From: Marilutibacter maris
GTDB lineage: Bacteria; Pseudomonadota; Gammaproteobacteria; Xanthomonadales; Xanthomonadaceae
Direction of reading: 5' to 3'
Length of the DNA stretch: 64,000 nucleotides
Assembly: GCF_006546735.2 (NCBI RefSeq)
Contig: NZ_VICD02000304.1
Location: 1 to 64,000, forward strand
The notes under the pieces were generated by a model. It saw only the letters and a list, made by a program, of their open reading frames with translations. It was not told the DNA's origin and did not search any database. Position 1 is the first letter of the stretch. Every line of letters begins with the position of its first letter. Of this stretch, positions 9,744 to 16,845 are shown piece after piece. The translations under genes and the position numbers were made by a program.

Positions 9744-10859
9744 GTGAATCCAAGCCGCTTCCTCCCGCTCGCCATCGCGATATGCCTTGCCGGTTGCGCC
9801 GTCGCTCCCGTCGTCGACCGCGAGCCCGATGAGCAGGCCGAGGTCGATCCGCTGTTGGCCGATCACGCGATCGCGCACCGGCGCGTGGCCGAGGCCTTCA
9901 CCACCCCGGCGACGCCGGACGACAACATCGATTCGCCGACCGCATGGACGAGCGCGGACGGGCAGCGCTGGCTGATCGCCAGCGCCAAGAGCAGCGACCG
10001 CCTGGTGGTCTACGACGGCGACAGCGGCCGACGCCTGCGCGAGGTGGCCGGTCCCGGCAGCGCCCCCGGCCAGTTGCGGCGCCCGAATGGCGTCGCCGTG
10101 ATCGACGACCTGCTGCTGGTGGTCGAACGCGACAACCGGCGGGTTCAGGCGTTCGCGCTGCCCGGGTTCGAGCCGCTGCTGAGCTTCGGCGCCGACGACC
10201 TGGAGCAGCCCTACGGCCTGTGGGTGCATCGCGACGGCAGCGGCTACGAGGTGATCGTCAGCGACAACTACATGTCGCCGGACGACGAGGACCGGCCGCC
10301 GCCGCTGGCCGAGCTGGGGCGGCGTTTCAAGCGCTACGCGCTCGACCGCCAGGCGGAGGGCTGGCATGCGCGCCTGCTCGGCAGCTTCGGCGCGACCGAT
10401 GCCGCCGGTGCGATCCGCATCGCCGAATCGGTGTTCGGCGACCCGGCGCACGACCGCCTGCTGCTGGCCGAGGAGGATCCGGGCAGCGGCACCCGTCTTC
10501 GCGAGTACGGTCTCGATGGCCGCTACCGCGGCCGCGACATCGGCGCGGAGCTGTTCAAGGCCCAGGCCGAGGGACTGGCGCTGTATGCCTGCGACGACGG
10601 TAGCGGCTACTGGCTGGCGACCGACCAGTTCAAGGACCGCAGCCTGTTCCATGTGTTCGACCGGGTCAGCCTGAGCCATGTCGGCGCGTTCGCCGGTGCG
10701 CGTACCGCCAATACCGACGGCGTCTGGCTCGACCGCAGCGCCAGCGCGCGTTTTCCGCAGGGCGTGTTCTACGCGGTCGACGACGATCAGGGCGTTTCCG
10801 CGTTCGACTGGCGCGACGTCGCCGCCGCGCTGTCGCTGAAGACCTGCGGCGAGGGTTGA
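9744..10859 (+). CDS. Phytase-like beta-propeller lipoprotein
   Basis: This 371-residue protein resembles beta-propeller (3-)phytases, which release phosphate from inositol hexakisphosphate outside the cytoplasm. It begins with GTG at 9744 after a GAGG site. The N-terminus is a lipoprotein signal with lipobox LAGC, Cys18. Propeller-like repeats follow: DGDSGRRLREVAGPG, RPNGVAVIDDLLLVVERDN, QPYGLWVHRDG, then TDGVWLDRS and FPQGVFYAVDDDQGVSAFDW near the end, the last being typical of the phytase propeller with its Asp-rich calcium sites. The metallophosphatase gene starts two bases after its stop, so the two form an operon divergent from the TonB receptor. Phytate as actual substrate is inference. 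Confidence 0.8.
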   Translation: MNPSRFLPLAIAICLAGCAVAPVVDREPDEQAEVDPLLADHAIAHRRVAEAFTTPATPDDNIDSPTAWTSADGQRWLIASAKSSDRLVVYDGDSGRRLREVAGPGSAPGQLRRPNGVAVIDDLLLVVERDNRRVQAFALPGFEPLLSFGADDLEQPYGLWVHRDGSGYEVIVSDNYMSPDDEDRPPPLAELGRRFKRYALDRQAEGWHARLLGSFGATDAAGAIRIAESVFGDPAHDRLLLAEEDPGSGTRLREYGLDGRYRGRDIGAELFKAQAEGLALYACDDGSGYWLATDQFKDRSLFHVFDRVSLSHVGAFAGARTANTDGVWLDRSASARFPQGVFYAVDDDQGVSAFDWRDVAAALSLKTCGEG

Positions 10860-10861
10860 AC

Positions 10862-12268
10862 ATGGGCGTCGCTGCATTCGAAGCGCGGCGCGCGGTCGCG
10901 CTGGCGGCGGGCCTGTGGCTGTCGCTGGCGCTGCCGGTCGAGGCCGAGCAGGCGTCCGCACGCGCGCCGGAACCCAACACCCTGGTGCCGCCTGGGGTGA
11001 TGCGTTACGCCCCCAGCGGCTTTCCCGACCGCATCGTCGCCAGCCCCGCGCAGGACGCTTCGCGCGGTTTCGCGGTGGCATGGCGTACCGATGCTGCGGT
11101 CGATGCGCCGGTGCTGGAGATCGCAATCGCCGGCGACTCGCCCGACCTGGGCGAGCCGCGCCGCATCGTCGCCTCGACCCGGGCGCTGCGCAGCGAGAAC
11201 GGTCTGGCCCATCATCACCGTGCCGATGTCGACGGCCTGGAGCCGGGAGTGCTGTACGCGTACCGGGTCCAGGGCGACCGCACCTGGAGCCCATGGATGC
11301 AGCTACGCACCGCCGGCGATGCCTCCGAACCGCTGGAACTGCTGTACCTGGGCGACACCCAGAACAAGAACGCCAGCCTGACCAGCCGGGTCGTGCGCGA
11401 GGCGCTGCGGCAGGCGCCGGACGTGCGCCTGGTCCTGTACGCCGGCGACCTGGTCAGCGGCGGCGACGGCGAGGACGACAACGAGTGGGGCGAGTGGTTC
11501 GACGCCGCCGGAGTGCTGTCGACTTCGTCGATGACCGCGCCGGCACCGGGCAACCACGAGTATTTCGAGGAGTTCGAGGACACTCCGCGCGAGCGTCGCG
11601 TGCTCGGTGCGCACTGGCCCTTGCAGTTCGCGCTGCCCGGCAACGGCATCGCCGCCGATGGCGAGCCGGCGACGACCTACTGGTTCGATTACCAGGGCGT
11701 GCGGGTCGCGGTGGTCGACGGTACCTCGGCGCTGGACCTGGGCAGCGCCGCCGCGCAGGCGCGCTGGCTCGACGGCGTACTCTCGGACAACCCGCTGCGC
11801 TGGAGCATCGTGCTGATCCACCAGCCGTTCCATTCGCCGCGCGCGGACCGCGACAACGTCGAGTTGAAGCGCCACCTGCAACCGGTGATCGAGCGCCATC
11901 GGGTCGACCTGGTGTTGCAGGGGCACGACCACACCTACGGTCGACGCGGTCCCGCACGCTCCGCCGCGGCGACGCCGGTCTACGTGGTCTCGGTGGCCGG
12001 CGCCAAGCAATATCGGTTGTCGGAGCAGGCCCGCGCGACGATGGACCCGGTCGGCGAGGATACCCAGCTGTTGCAGCGGATCCGGATCGCCGATGGCCGT
12101 CTGCGCTACGAGGCGCGCACCGCGACCGGGCGCCTGTACGACGCCTTCGAACTGGTCGACGAGGGCGAGGGGAAGCGCCTGGTCGAGTTGCGCGAGGGCC
12201 GCATCGAGCCGCGCGACTGCGGCCGTGAGCAGACCCTCAAGGGGCGTCGCGACCGCTGCTGGGAGTAG
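10862..12268 (+). CDS. Purple-acid-phosphatase-like metallophosphoesterase
   Basis: This 468-residue exported phosphoesterase has the two-domain layout of purple acid phosphatases: an N-terminal fibronectin-like domain (about 50-135) and a C-terminal calcineurin-like domain. Metal-site motifs appear in order: LYLGDTQN near 160, LYAGDLVSGGD near 190, APGNHEYFEE near 230, VLIHQPFH near 318 and LQGHDHTYGRRG near 350. A hydrophobic signal sequence (about 8-28) suggests periplasmic location. ATG 10862 is preferred to an in-frame TTG six bases earlier; the ribosome site GGCGAGGG lies inside the end of the phytase-like gene. Paired with that gene it probably liberates phosphate from organic esters. 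Confidence 0.88.
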   Translation: MGVAAFEARRAVALAAGLWLSLALPVEAEQASARAPEPNTLVPPGVMRYAPSGFPDRIVASPAQDASRGFAVAWRTDAAVDAPVLEIAIAGDSPDLGEPRRIVASTRALRSENGLAHHHRADVDGLEPGVLYAYRVQGDRTWSPWMQLRTAGDASEPLELLYLGDTQNKNASLTSRVVREALRQAPDVRLVLYAGDLVSGGDGEDDNEWGEWFDAAGVLSTSSMTAPAPGNHEYFEEFEDTPRERRVLGAHWPLQFALPGNGIAADGEPATTYWFDYQGVRVAVVDGTSALDLGSAAAQARWLDGVLSDNPLRWSIVLIHQPFHSPRADRDNVELKRHLQPVIERHRVDLVLQGHDHTYGRRGPARSAAATPVYVVSVAGAKQYRLSEQARATMDPVGEDTQLLQRIRIADGRLRYEARTATGRLYDAFELVDEGEGKRLVELREGRIEPRDCGREQTLKGRRDRCWE

Positions 12269-12329
12269 GGCGATCGATGCGGAGCGGCCGGCGTATGCTG
12301 GGGCCGTCCGCAACGATGCAGGAGTGCCG

Positions 12330-12740
12330 ATGAGCCAGACCACAGCCGCCGGAAGCTGCCTGTGCGGCCGCGTCCGCTTCCTCGCCCGGATGCCGCCCAA
12401 GTGGGTCGCGCACTGTCATTGCACGCGCTGCCGCCGGGCCCATGGCGCCGCCTTCGTGACCTGGGTCGGCATGGAGGAGGCGCGGGTCGGGATCGAGGAC
12501 CCCGAGGGCGCATTGCGCTGGCATGTCGCCGAGGGCGGCGGCCAGCGCGGTTTCTGCTCGCACTGCGGCAGCCCGATGCTGTTCAAGGGCGAGCGCTGGC
12601 CGGGCGAGCTGCACATCGCCCGCGCGCTGTTCACCGATGCGCTGGAACAGCTGCCGCAGGCGCATGCCTACTACGACACCCACGTCGACTGGTTCGAGGT
12701 CGGCGATGCGCTGCCGAAGAAGCCGGCGCCGGAGGCCTGA
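12330..12740 (+). CDS. GFA / CENP-V domain zinc protein
   Basis: This 136-residue protein belongs to the glutathione-dependent formaldehyde-activating (GFA, CENP-V) fold family of small zinc-binding proteins. Zinc ligands are visible as GSCLCG near residue 8, HCHCTRCRR near 32 and FCSHCGSPM near 77, the usual three clusters. The family is largely uncharacterised in bacteria, and spontaneous rather than catalysed glutathione-formaldehyde chemistry has been argued for its founding member, so the name should not be read as a proven reaction. ATG 12330 follows CAGGAG with good spacing. It is the last plus-strand gene before the convergent aminotransferase. Confidence 0.88.
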   Translation: MSQTTAAGSCLCGRVRFLARMPPKWVAHCHCTRCRRAHGAAFVTWVGMEEARVGIEDPEGALRWHVAEGGGQRGFCSHCGSPMLFKGERWPGELHIARALFTDALEQLPQAHAYYDTHVDWFEVGDALPKKPAPEA

Positions 12741-12759
12741 GCCGGTGAGCGGGCGAGCA

Positions 12760-12803
12760 GGGGTCAGAGTCGACTTTCCCGAAGGAAAGTCGACTCTGAC
12801 CCC
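12760..12803. repeat. Perfect 20-bp inverted repeat (REP/RAYT-like) with adjacent 12-bp tandem repeat
   Basis: Bases 12760-12779 (starting GGGGTCAGAGTCGAC) are repeated as an exact reverse complement at 12784-12803 around a CGAA tetraloop. The GGGTCAGAGTCGA core is one I associate with REP-type palindromes scattered in many proteobacteria. Immediately after, the 12-base unit GACCCCGGTTTA occurs twice (12798-12809 and 12810-12821). It stands between convergent genes and could also act as a bidirectional transcription stop. Confidence 0.85.
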
Positions 12804-12830
12804 GGTTTAGACCCCGGTTTACGGCCTGCC

Positions 12831-14324
12831 TCAGGCCGCCGCGGCCTGGCTCGCGCGCGGGCCCTCGCGCAGCGCGCGGGCGATCATCGCGACCAGCAGG
12901 TCGACCTCTTCGCTGGTGATCGCGAAGGTCGGGGTGAAGCGCAGCGAGTTGGCGCCGCCGTGGATCACGCCGATGCCGTGTTCGCGCATCCACTCCTCGG
13001 TCGACCCGGCGCCGTAGCACTTGTACTCCGGCGACAGCTCGCAGGAGAACAGCAGGCCGGTGCCCTGGACCTTGGTGATCGCGCCGCCGAGCTCGGCTTT
13101 CAGCTTCTCCAGCTTCTCGACCGCCTCGACGCCACGCGCGCGGATGTTCTCGCGCAGTTCGGGGGTGACCAGCGACAGGACCGTGCTGGCGACGTCCAGC
13201 GCGCGCGGGTTGGTGGTCATGGTGTTGCCGTACAGGCCCTTGCGGTAGATGCCGGCGGCGCGTTCGTTGACCGCCAGGACCGACAGCGGGTACTGACCGG
13301 CGTTGAGCGCCTTGGAGTAGGTCTCCATGTCCGGCGCCTCGACCTTCTCGAAGCCCGGGTAGTCGACGATCGACAGCACGCCGTTGGCGCGCAGGCCGGC
13401 CTGGATCGAGTCGACCAGCAGCAGCGAGCCGTGCGCGCGGGTCAGTTCGCGGGCGGCGGTGTAGAACTCCACCGGCACGCTGCGGCCGGGATCGCCTTCG
13501 CCCATCACCGGCTCCAGGAACATCGCCTCGATGAACCAGCCGTTGCTGTCGGCGTCGGCGAAGGCCTGCTTCAGCGCGGCGGTGTCGTAGGGCTCGATCG
13601 CGATCACCGAGGACTCGCCGCGGTAGCTGGCCAGATGCTGCAGGTAGGTCTTGCGGGTCGAATCCGAGTACAACGCCGGGCGGTCGGTGCGGCCGTGGAA
13701 GCTGCCCTTGACCACGATGCGCTTGATCGCGCGGCCGGCGTGGCGCCCGCCCTCGTCGGTCATCGCCTTGGCATTGGCGTCGGCGATGCGGGCGGCGAGG
13801 GTGACCGACTCCGAGCCGGAATTCAGGCACAGGAACTTGGCGTACGGGCAGTCGCGGCCCAGGCCGATCGCGTCGCGGATCAGGCGCTCGAAGCGCAGCT
13901 GCGACAGGCTCGGAGTCATCACGTTGGCCATCGCCTGCGGGCGCGCCATCGCCTCGATCACCGCCTTGGGCGCGTGGCCGAAGCCGAGCATGCCGTAGCC
14001 GCCGGAGTCGTGCAGGACCGCGCCCTTCAGGGTCACGATCCACGGGCCGCGCGCGGCCAGGGCGACGTAGGGATTGACCGCGTCGTCGGCGTAGAAGTTG
14101 ACGTAGCCGGCCTGGACGGCATGGATCTGCGCGTCCTCGTCCTGGTCGAGCAGGTCGTCGAACTCGTCCTTCAGCCGCGCGTACTCGGCGGCGGCGGCCT
14201 CGATCGCCTCCACCAGCGACGGGTGGCCGGCGGCGAAGCGCTCGATGGTCGCGTCGTCCAGACCGGTGGTGCGGCGCTTGCCGGCATGGGCGCGCAGCGG
14301 GGCGAGGGTGTCGATGATGGCCAT
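12831..14324 (-). CDS. Class III PLP-dependent aminotransferase, substrate unknown
   Basis: This 497-residue protein has the class III (ornithine/GABA/lysine aminotransferase) fold. The PLP lysine is Lys338 in TYSKALNAGQYP and the ring-nitrogen Asp is Asp305. The usual DEVQTG there reads DSIQAG (Ser306 for Glu). Cofactor-binding NSGSESVTLAARIA and KGSFHGRTDRPA are also recognisable. The N-terminal 95 residues form an extension, and the protein is longer than the usual 400-450. ATG 14324 is preferred because AAGGAGCACAC precedes it on the minus strand. It is divergent from an Lrp/AsnC regulator, so amino-acid control is likely. I cannot name the substrate; the atypical motif argues against a plain acetylornithine or GABA enzyme. 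Confidence 0.85.
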   Translation of the reverse strand: MAIIDTLAPLRAHAGKRRTTGLDDATIERFAAGHPSLVEAIEAAAAEYARLKDEFDDLLDQDEDAQIHAVQAGYVNFYADDAVNPYVALAARGPWIVTLKGAVLHDSGGYGMLGFGHAPKAVIEAMARPQAMANVMTPSLSQLRFERLIRDAIGLGRDCPYAKFLCLNSGSESVTLAARIADANAKAMTDEGGRHAGRAIKRIVVKGSFHGRTDRPALYSDSTRKTYLQHLASYRGESSVIAIEPYDTAALKQAFADADSNGWFIEAMFLEPVMGEGDPGRSVPVEFYTAARELTRAHGSLLLVDSIQAGLRANGVLSIVDYPGFEKVEAPDMETYSKALNAGQYPLSVLAVNERAAGIYRKGLYGNTMTTNPRALDVASTVLSLVTPELRENIRARGVEAVEKLEKLKAELGGAITKVQGTGLLFSCELSPEYKCYGAGSTEEWMREHGIGVIHGGANSLRFTPTFAITSEEVDLLVAMIARALREGPRASQAAAA

Positions 14325-14372
14325 GTGTGCTCCTTGTGGGTACGCCAATCCATCCATTATCTGGATTAAATC

Positions 14373-14430
14373 GTCGATCGACAGTAGGAATTTGGACGAA
14401 ATTTCTTACAATTTCGTCGATTCGACGAAA
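14373..14430. promoter_or_regulatory. Cluster of palindromic operator-like sites between aminotransferase and Lrp genes
   Basis: Three nested symmetric sequences fill the 120-base divergent gap: GTCGATCGAC (14373-14382); GACGAAATT (14395-14403) with its exact inverse AATTTCGTC (14410-14418); and a perfect 19-base palindrome TTTCGTCGATTCGACGAAA (14412-14430). The last ends 14 bases before the Lrp start. Lrp/AsnC proteins bind arrays of such sites, so autoregulation plus control of the aminotransferase is likely. Confidence 0.7.
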
Positions 14431-14444
14431 AAGGGTTGTTCACC

Positions 14445-14876
14445 ATGAAGATCACCGCCGCCGACCAGCAGTTGTTGTCGGTCCTGCGCGAGAACGCCCG
14501 CGCCTCGACCGCCGAGATCGCCCGCCGGCTGAAGCTGTCGCGGACCACGGTGCAGAGCCGGATCGAGCGGCTGCAGCGCAGCGGGGTGATCGCCGGCTAT
14601 ACCGTGCGCGTCCACGACCAGGCCGAGATCGGGCACATCCGCGCCCACATCATGATCACCGTGCTGCCCAAGCAGATGCCGGCGGTGGTCGAGACGCTGC
14701 GGGCGATGCCGGAGCTGCGCAGCCTGCATTCGGTCAGCGGGCCGTTCGATCTGGTCGCGCTGGGGGTGGCGCCCAGCGTCGGCGAAATGGATGAGTTGAC
14801 CGACCGGATCGGTGCGATCGACGGGGTCGAGCGGACCACCTCGTCGATCATCCTGTCGGCCAAGTTCGATCGCTAG
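14445..14876 (+). CDS. Lrp/AsnC-family transcriptional regulator
   Basis: This 143-residue regulator has a normal Lrp layout: an N-terminal winged helix-turn-helix (about 4-55; STAEIARRLKLSRTTVQSRI is the recognition region) and a C-terminal RAM ligand-binding domain (about 65-140; HIMITVLPK, LHSVSGPFDLVALG). ATG 14445 gives the usual short N-terminus; an upstream in-frame TTG exists but is not needed. It is divergent from the class III aminotransferase with palindromes in between. By family logic it binds an amino acid and controls that gene. Its TAG stop lies inside the operator-like site of the next gene. Confidence 0.93.
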   Translation: MKITAADQQLLSVLRENARASTAEIARRLKLSRTTVQSRIERLQRSGVIAGYTVRVHDQAEIGHIRAHIMITVLPKQMPAVVETLRAMPELRSLHSVSGPFDLVALGVAPSVGEMDELTDRIGAIDGVERTTSSIILSAKFDR

Positions 14877-14888
14877 ACGACCGGTCTA
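14874..14888. promoter_or_regulatory. 15-bp operator-like site, copy 1 (upstream of TetR gene)
   Basis: TAGACGACCGGTCTA has imperfect dyad symmetry (TAGAC...GTCTA) and recurs base for base at 15639-15653. It starts on the stop codon of the Lrp gene and lies 22 bases before the TetR start, a good place for autorepression. Confidence 0.75.
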
Positions 14889-14909
14889 ATCGTTGCTAGG
14901 CTGCGCCGC

Positions 14910-15590
14910 ATGAACCGGTCCGCCGCCACTGCCTCCCTGTCCCGTCCCGCGCAGCCCGGTGTCAGGCAACCCGACGTCAGACAACCCGATGTCAGACAGC
15001 CCGATGTCAGGCAACACATCCTCGACGTCGCCCGGCCGCTGCTGCTGCGCAAGGGCTTCACCGCGGTCGGCCTGAGCGAGTTGCTGGCGGAGGCGGGGGT
15101 GCCGAAGGGCTCGTTCTATCACTACTTCGGGTCCAAGGAGGCGTTTGGCGAGGCGGTGCTGGAGGCCTATTTCAGCGACTACCTGGGCGAGATCGATGCG
15201 CTGCTCGCCGGGCCGGGTACGGGCGCCGAGCGGCTGCTGCGCTATTTCGGCCACTGCCTGGACACCCAGGTCGGCGACCATATGCAGAGTCGCTGCCTGG
15301 CGGTGAAGCTCGGCGCCGAGGTCTGCGACCTGTCCGAACCGATGCGCATCGCCCTGGATCGGGGCATCGGCGCGATCGTCGAGCGGCTGACCCGCTGCAT
15401 CCAGGCCGGCATCGACGACGGTTCGCTGCCGTCGCTGCCGTCGCTGGCCGATCCGGCGGCCGCCGCGAATACCCTGTACCAGAGCTGGTTCGGCGCCAGT
15501 CTGCTGGCCAAGATCGGGCGCGACCGCGCTTCCCTGGACGCGGCCATGGCCGGCACCCGGCAGATGCTGGGCCTGGCCACGGAGGCTTGA
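14910..15590 (+). CDS. TetR-family transcriptional regulator with repetitive N-terminus
   Basis: This 226-residue TetR/AcrR-type repressor resembles the NemR/AcuR group. The DNA-binding domain starts near residue 35 (RQHILDVARPLLLRKGF) and includes LSELLAEAGVPKGSFYHYFGSKEAFGEA, a textbook helix-turn-helix. The C-terminal ligand domain has two Cys (in SRCLAVK and EVCDLSE) that might sense electrophiles. Before the DNA-binding domain sit three copies of the pentapeptide VRQPD encoded by a 15-base tandem repeat; a true start nearer the domain cannot be excluded. The downstream CurA-like reductase shares its operator-like site, so the pair probably forms an inducible detoxification unit. Confidence 0.9.
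   Translation: MNRSAATASLSRPAQPGVRQPDVRQPDVRQPDVRQHILDVARPLLLRKGFTAVGLSELLAEAGVPKGSFYHYFGSKEAFGEAVLEAYFSDYLGEIDALLAGPGTGAERLLRYFGHCLDTQVGDHMQSRCLAVKLGAEVCDLSEPMRIALDRGIGAIVERLTRCIQAGIDDGSLPSLPSLADPAAAANTLYQSWFGASLLAKIGRDRASLDAAMAGTRQMLGLATEA
14961..15020 (+). repeat. 15-bp in-frame tandem repeat in the TetR gene
   Basis: Four successive 15-base units (GTCAGGCAACCCGAC, GTCAGACAACCCGAT, GTCAGACAGCCCGAT, then a diverged GTCAGGCAACACATC) encode VRQPD three times and the first residues of the DNA-binding domain. The unit length keeps frame, so copy-number change would only lengthen the N-terminal arm. Confidence 0.9.
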
Positions 15591-15638
15591 CGGGTCGCCA
15601 TGCACGTCTGCTCCCGCCCCGTTTTCGCGCCTCCTTTA

Positions 15639-15653
15639 TAGACGACCGGTCTA
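15639..15653. promoter_or_regulatory. 15-bp operator-like site, copy 2 (upstream of CurA-like gene)
   Basis: The sequence is an exact second copy of TAGACGACCGGTCTA from the TetR promoter region, 91 bases before the reductase start. Two identical sites 765 bases apart, each before one of the two genes, is the pattern expected for the TetR protein's operator. Confidence 0.75.
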
Positions 15654-15743
15654 TTCCTTGTTCCGCTCGATGCCCCCCCCCGTCCCGGGTGGCGTCCCCA
15701 CTTCCGACAGAACCGCTCTCGCTGCAGACAAAGGAGTTTCCCC

Positions 15744-16772
15744 ATGTCCCAAGACACCGCCCGCCGCATCGTGCTCGCCGCCCATCCGCGCGGTCTGCCG
15801 ACCGCACAGGACTTCCGCCTGGAGGAGGTGCCGATGCCGGCGCCGGACGAGGGCCAGGTGCTGCTGAGCACGCTGTACCTGTCGCTGGATCCCTACATGC
15901 GCAACCTGATGGACAAGGTCGGGCCGGTCTACGCCGAGGCGGTCAGGCTCGGTGCGCCGATGGTCGGCGGCACGGTCGGCCGTGTCGTGGCCTCGCGCCA
16001 CCCGGGGTTCCAGGCCGGTGAACTCGTGCTCGGCAATGCGGGTTGGCAGAGCCATGCGCTGTCCGACGGTTCCGACCTGGTCCGGCTGGGCGATGTCGAA
16101 CAGCCGTCGCTGGCCCTGGGCGGGCTCGGCATGCCCGGTTTCACCGCCTATGTCGGCCTGCTCGACATCGGTCGGCCACGGCCGGGCGATACCGTGGTCG
16201 TGGCGGCGGCCAGCGGCGCGGTCGGCTCGGTGGTCGGGCAATTGGCCAAGCTCAAGGGGGCTCGGGCGATCGGCATTGCGAGTGGGGTGGACAAGTGCCG
16301 CCAGGTGGTCGAGGAGTTGGGTTTCGATGCCTGCCTGGACCGTCGCGAACCCGATCTGGCCGCGCGCCTGGCGGCGGTCTGTCCGGACGGCATCGACGTG
16401 TACTTCGAGAATGTCGGCGGCGAAGTGTTCGACGCGGTGCTGCCGCTGTTGAACATCGGCGCGCGGATGCCGGTGTGCGGCGTGATCGCGCACTACAACG
16501 ACGAAGCGCCGCCGGCCGGCCCCGACCGGCTCCCGGGCGCGATGGCGGCGATCCTGCAAAAGCGCATCCGGGTGCAGGGTTTCGTGATCCTCGACCACTA
16601 TGCCGACCGCTACGATGCCTTCCGCCGCGAGATGGGGCAGTGGGTCGCCGAAGGCCGGATCAAGTTGCGCGAGGACGTGGTCGAGGGGCTGGAAGCGGCG
16701 CCGGAGGCCTTCATTGGCCTGCTGCAGGGGCGCAACCACGGCAAGCTGGTGGTACGGGTCGCGGCCGACTGA
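15744..16772 (+). CDS. curA: NADPH-dependent alkenal/curcumin reductase-like oxidoreductase
   Basis: This 342-residue member of the medium-chain dehydrogenase superfamily belongs to the zinc-free PTGR/leukotriene-dehydrogenase branch that reduces alpha,beta-unsaturated carbonyls with NADPH. Blocks like E. coli CurA are visible: FRLEEVPMPAPDEGQVLL, YLSLDPYMRNLM near residue 55, the nucleotide-binding AAASGAVGSVVGQLAK near 155-170, ENVGGE near 220 and FVILDHYADR near 280. ATG 15744 follows AAAGGAG. With the TetR regulator and its duplicated operator upstream, induction by reactive electrophiles is likely. CurA is the nearest named relative; substrate specificity is not readable from sequence. 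Confidence 0.85.
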   Translation: MSQDTARRIVLAAHPRGLPTAQDFRLEEVPMPAPDEGQVLLSTLYLSLDPYMRNLMDKVGPVYAEAVRLGAPMVGGTVGRVVASRHPGFQAGELVLGNAGWQSHALSDGSDLVRLGDVEQPSLALGGLGMPGFTAYVGLLDIGRPRPGDTVVVAAASGAVGSVVGQLAKLKGARAIGIASGVDKCRQVVEELGFDACLDRREPDLAARLAAVCPDGIDVYFENVGGEVFDAVLPLLNIGARMPVCGVIAHYNDEAPPAGPDRLPGAMAAILQKRIRVQGFVILDHYADRYDAFRREMGQWVAEGRIKLREDVVEGLEAAPEAFIGLLQGRNHGKLVVRVAAD

Positions 16773-16845
16773 GCGATGGCAGAGCAGGGGCGCTTTCCGC
16801 TGGAAGGTCGCTCCTGCCTTTGACTCAAGGGCCGTCGACCATGTC

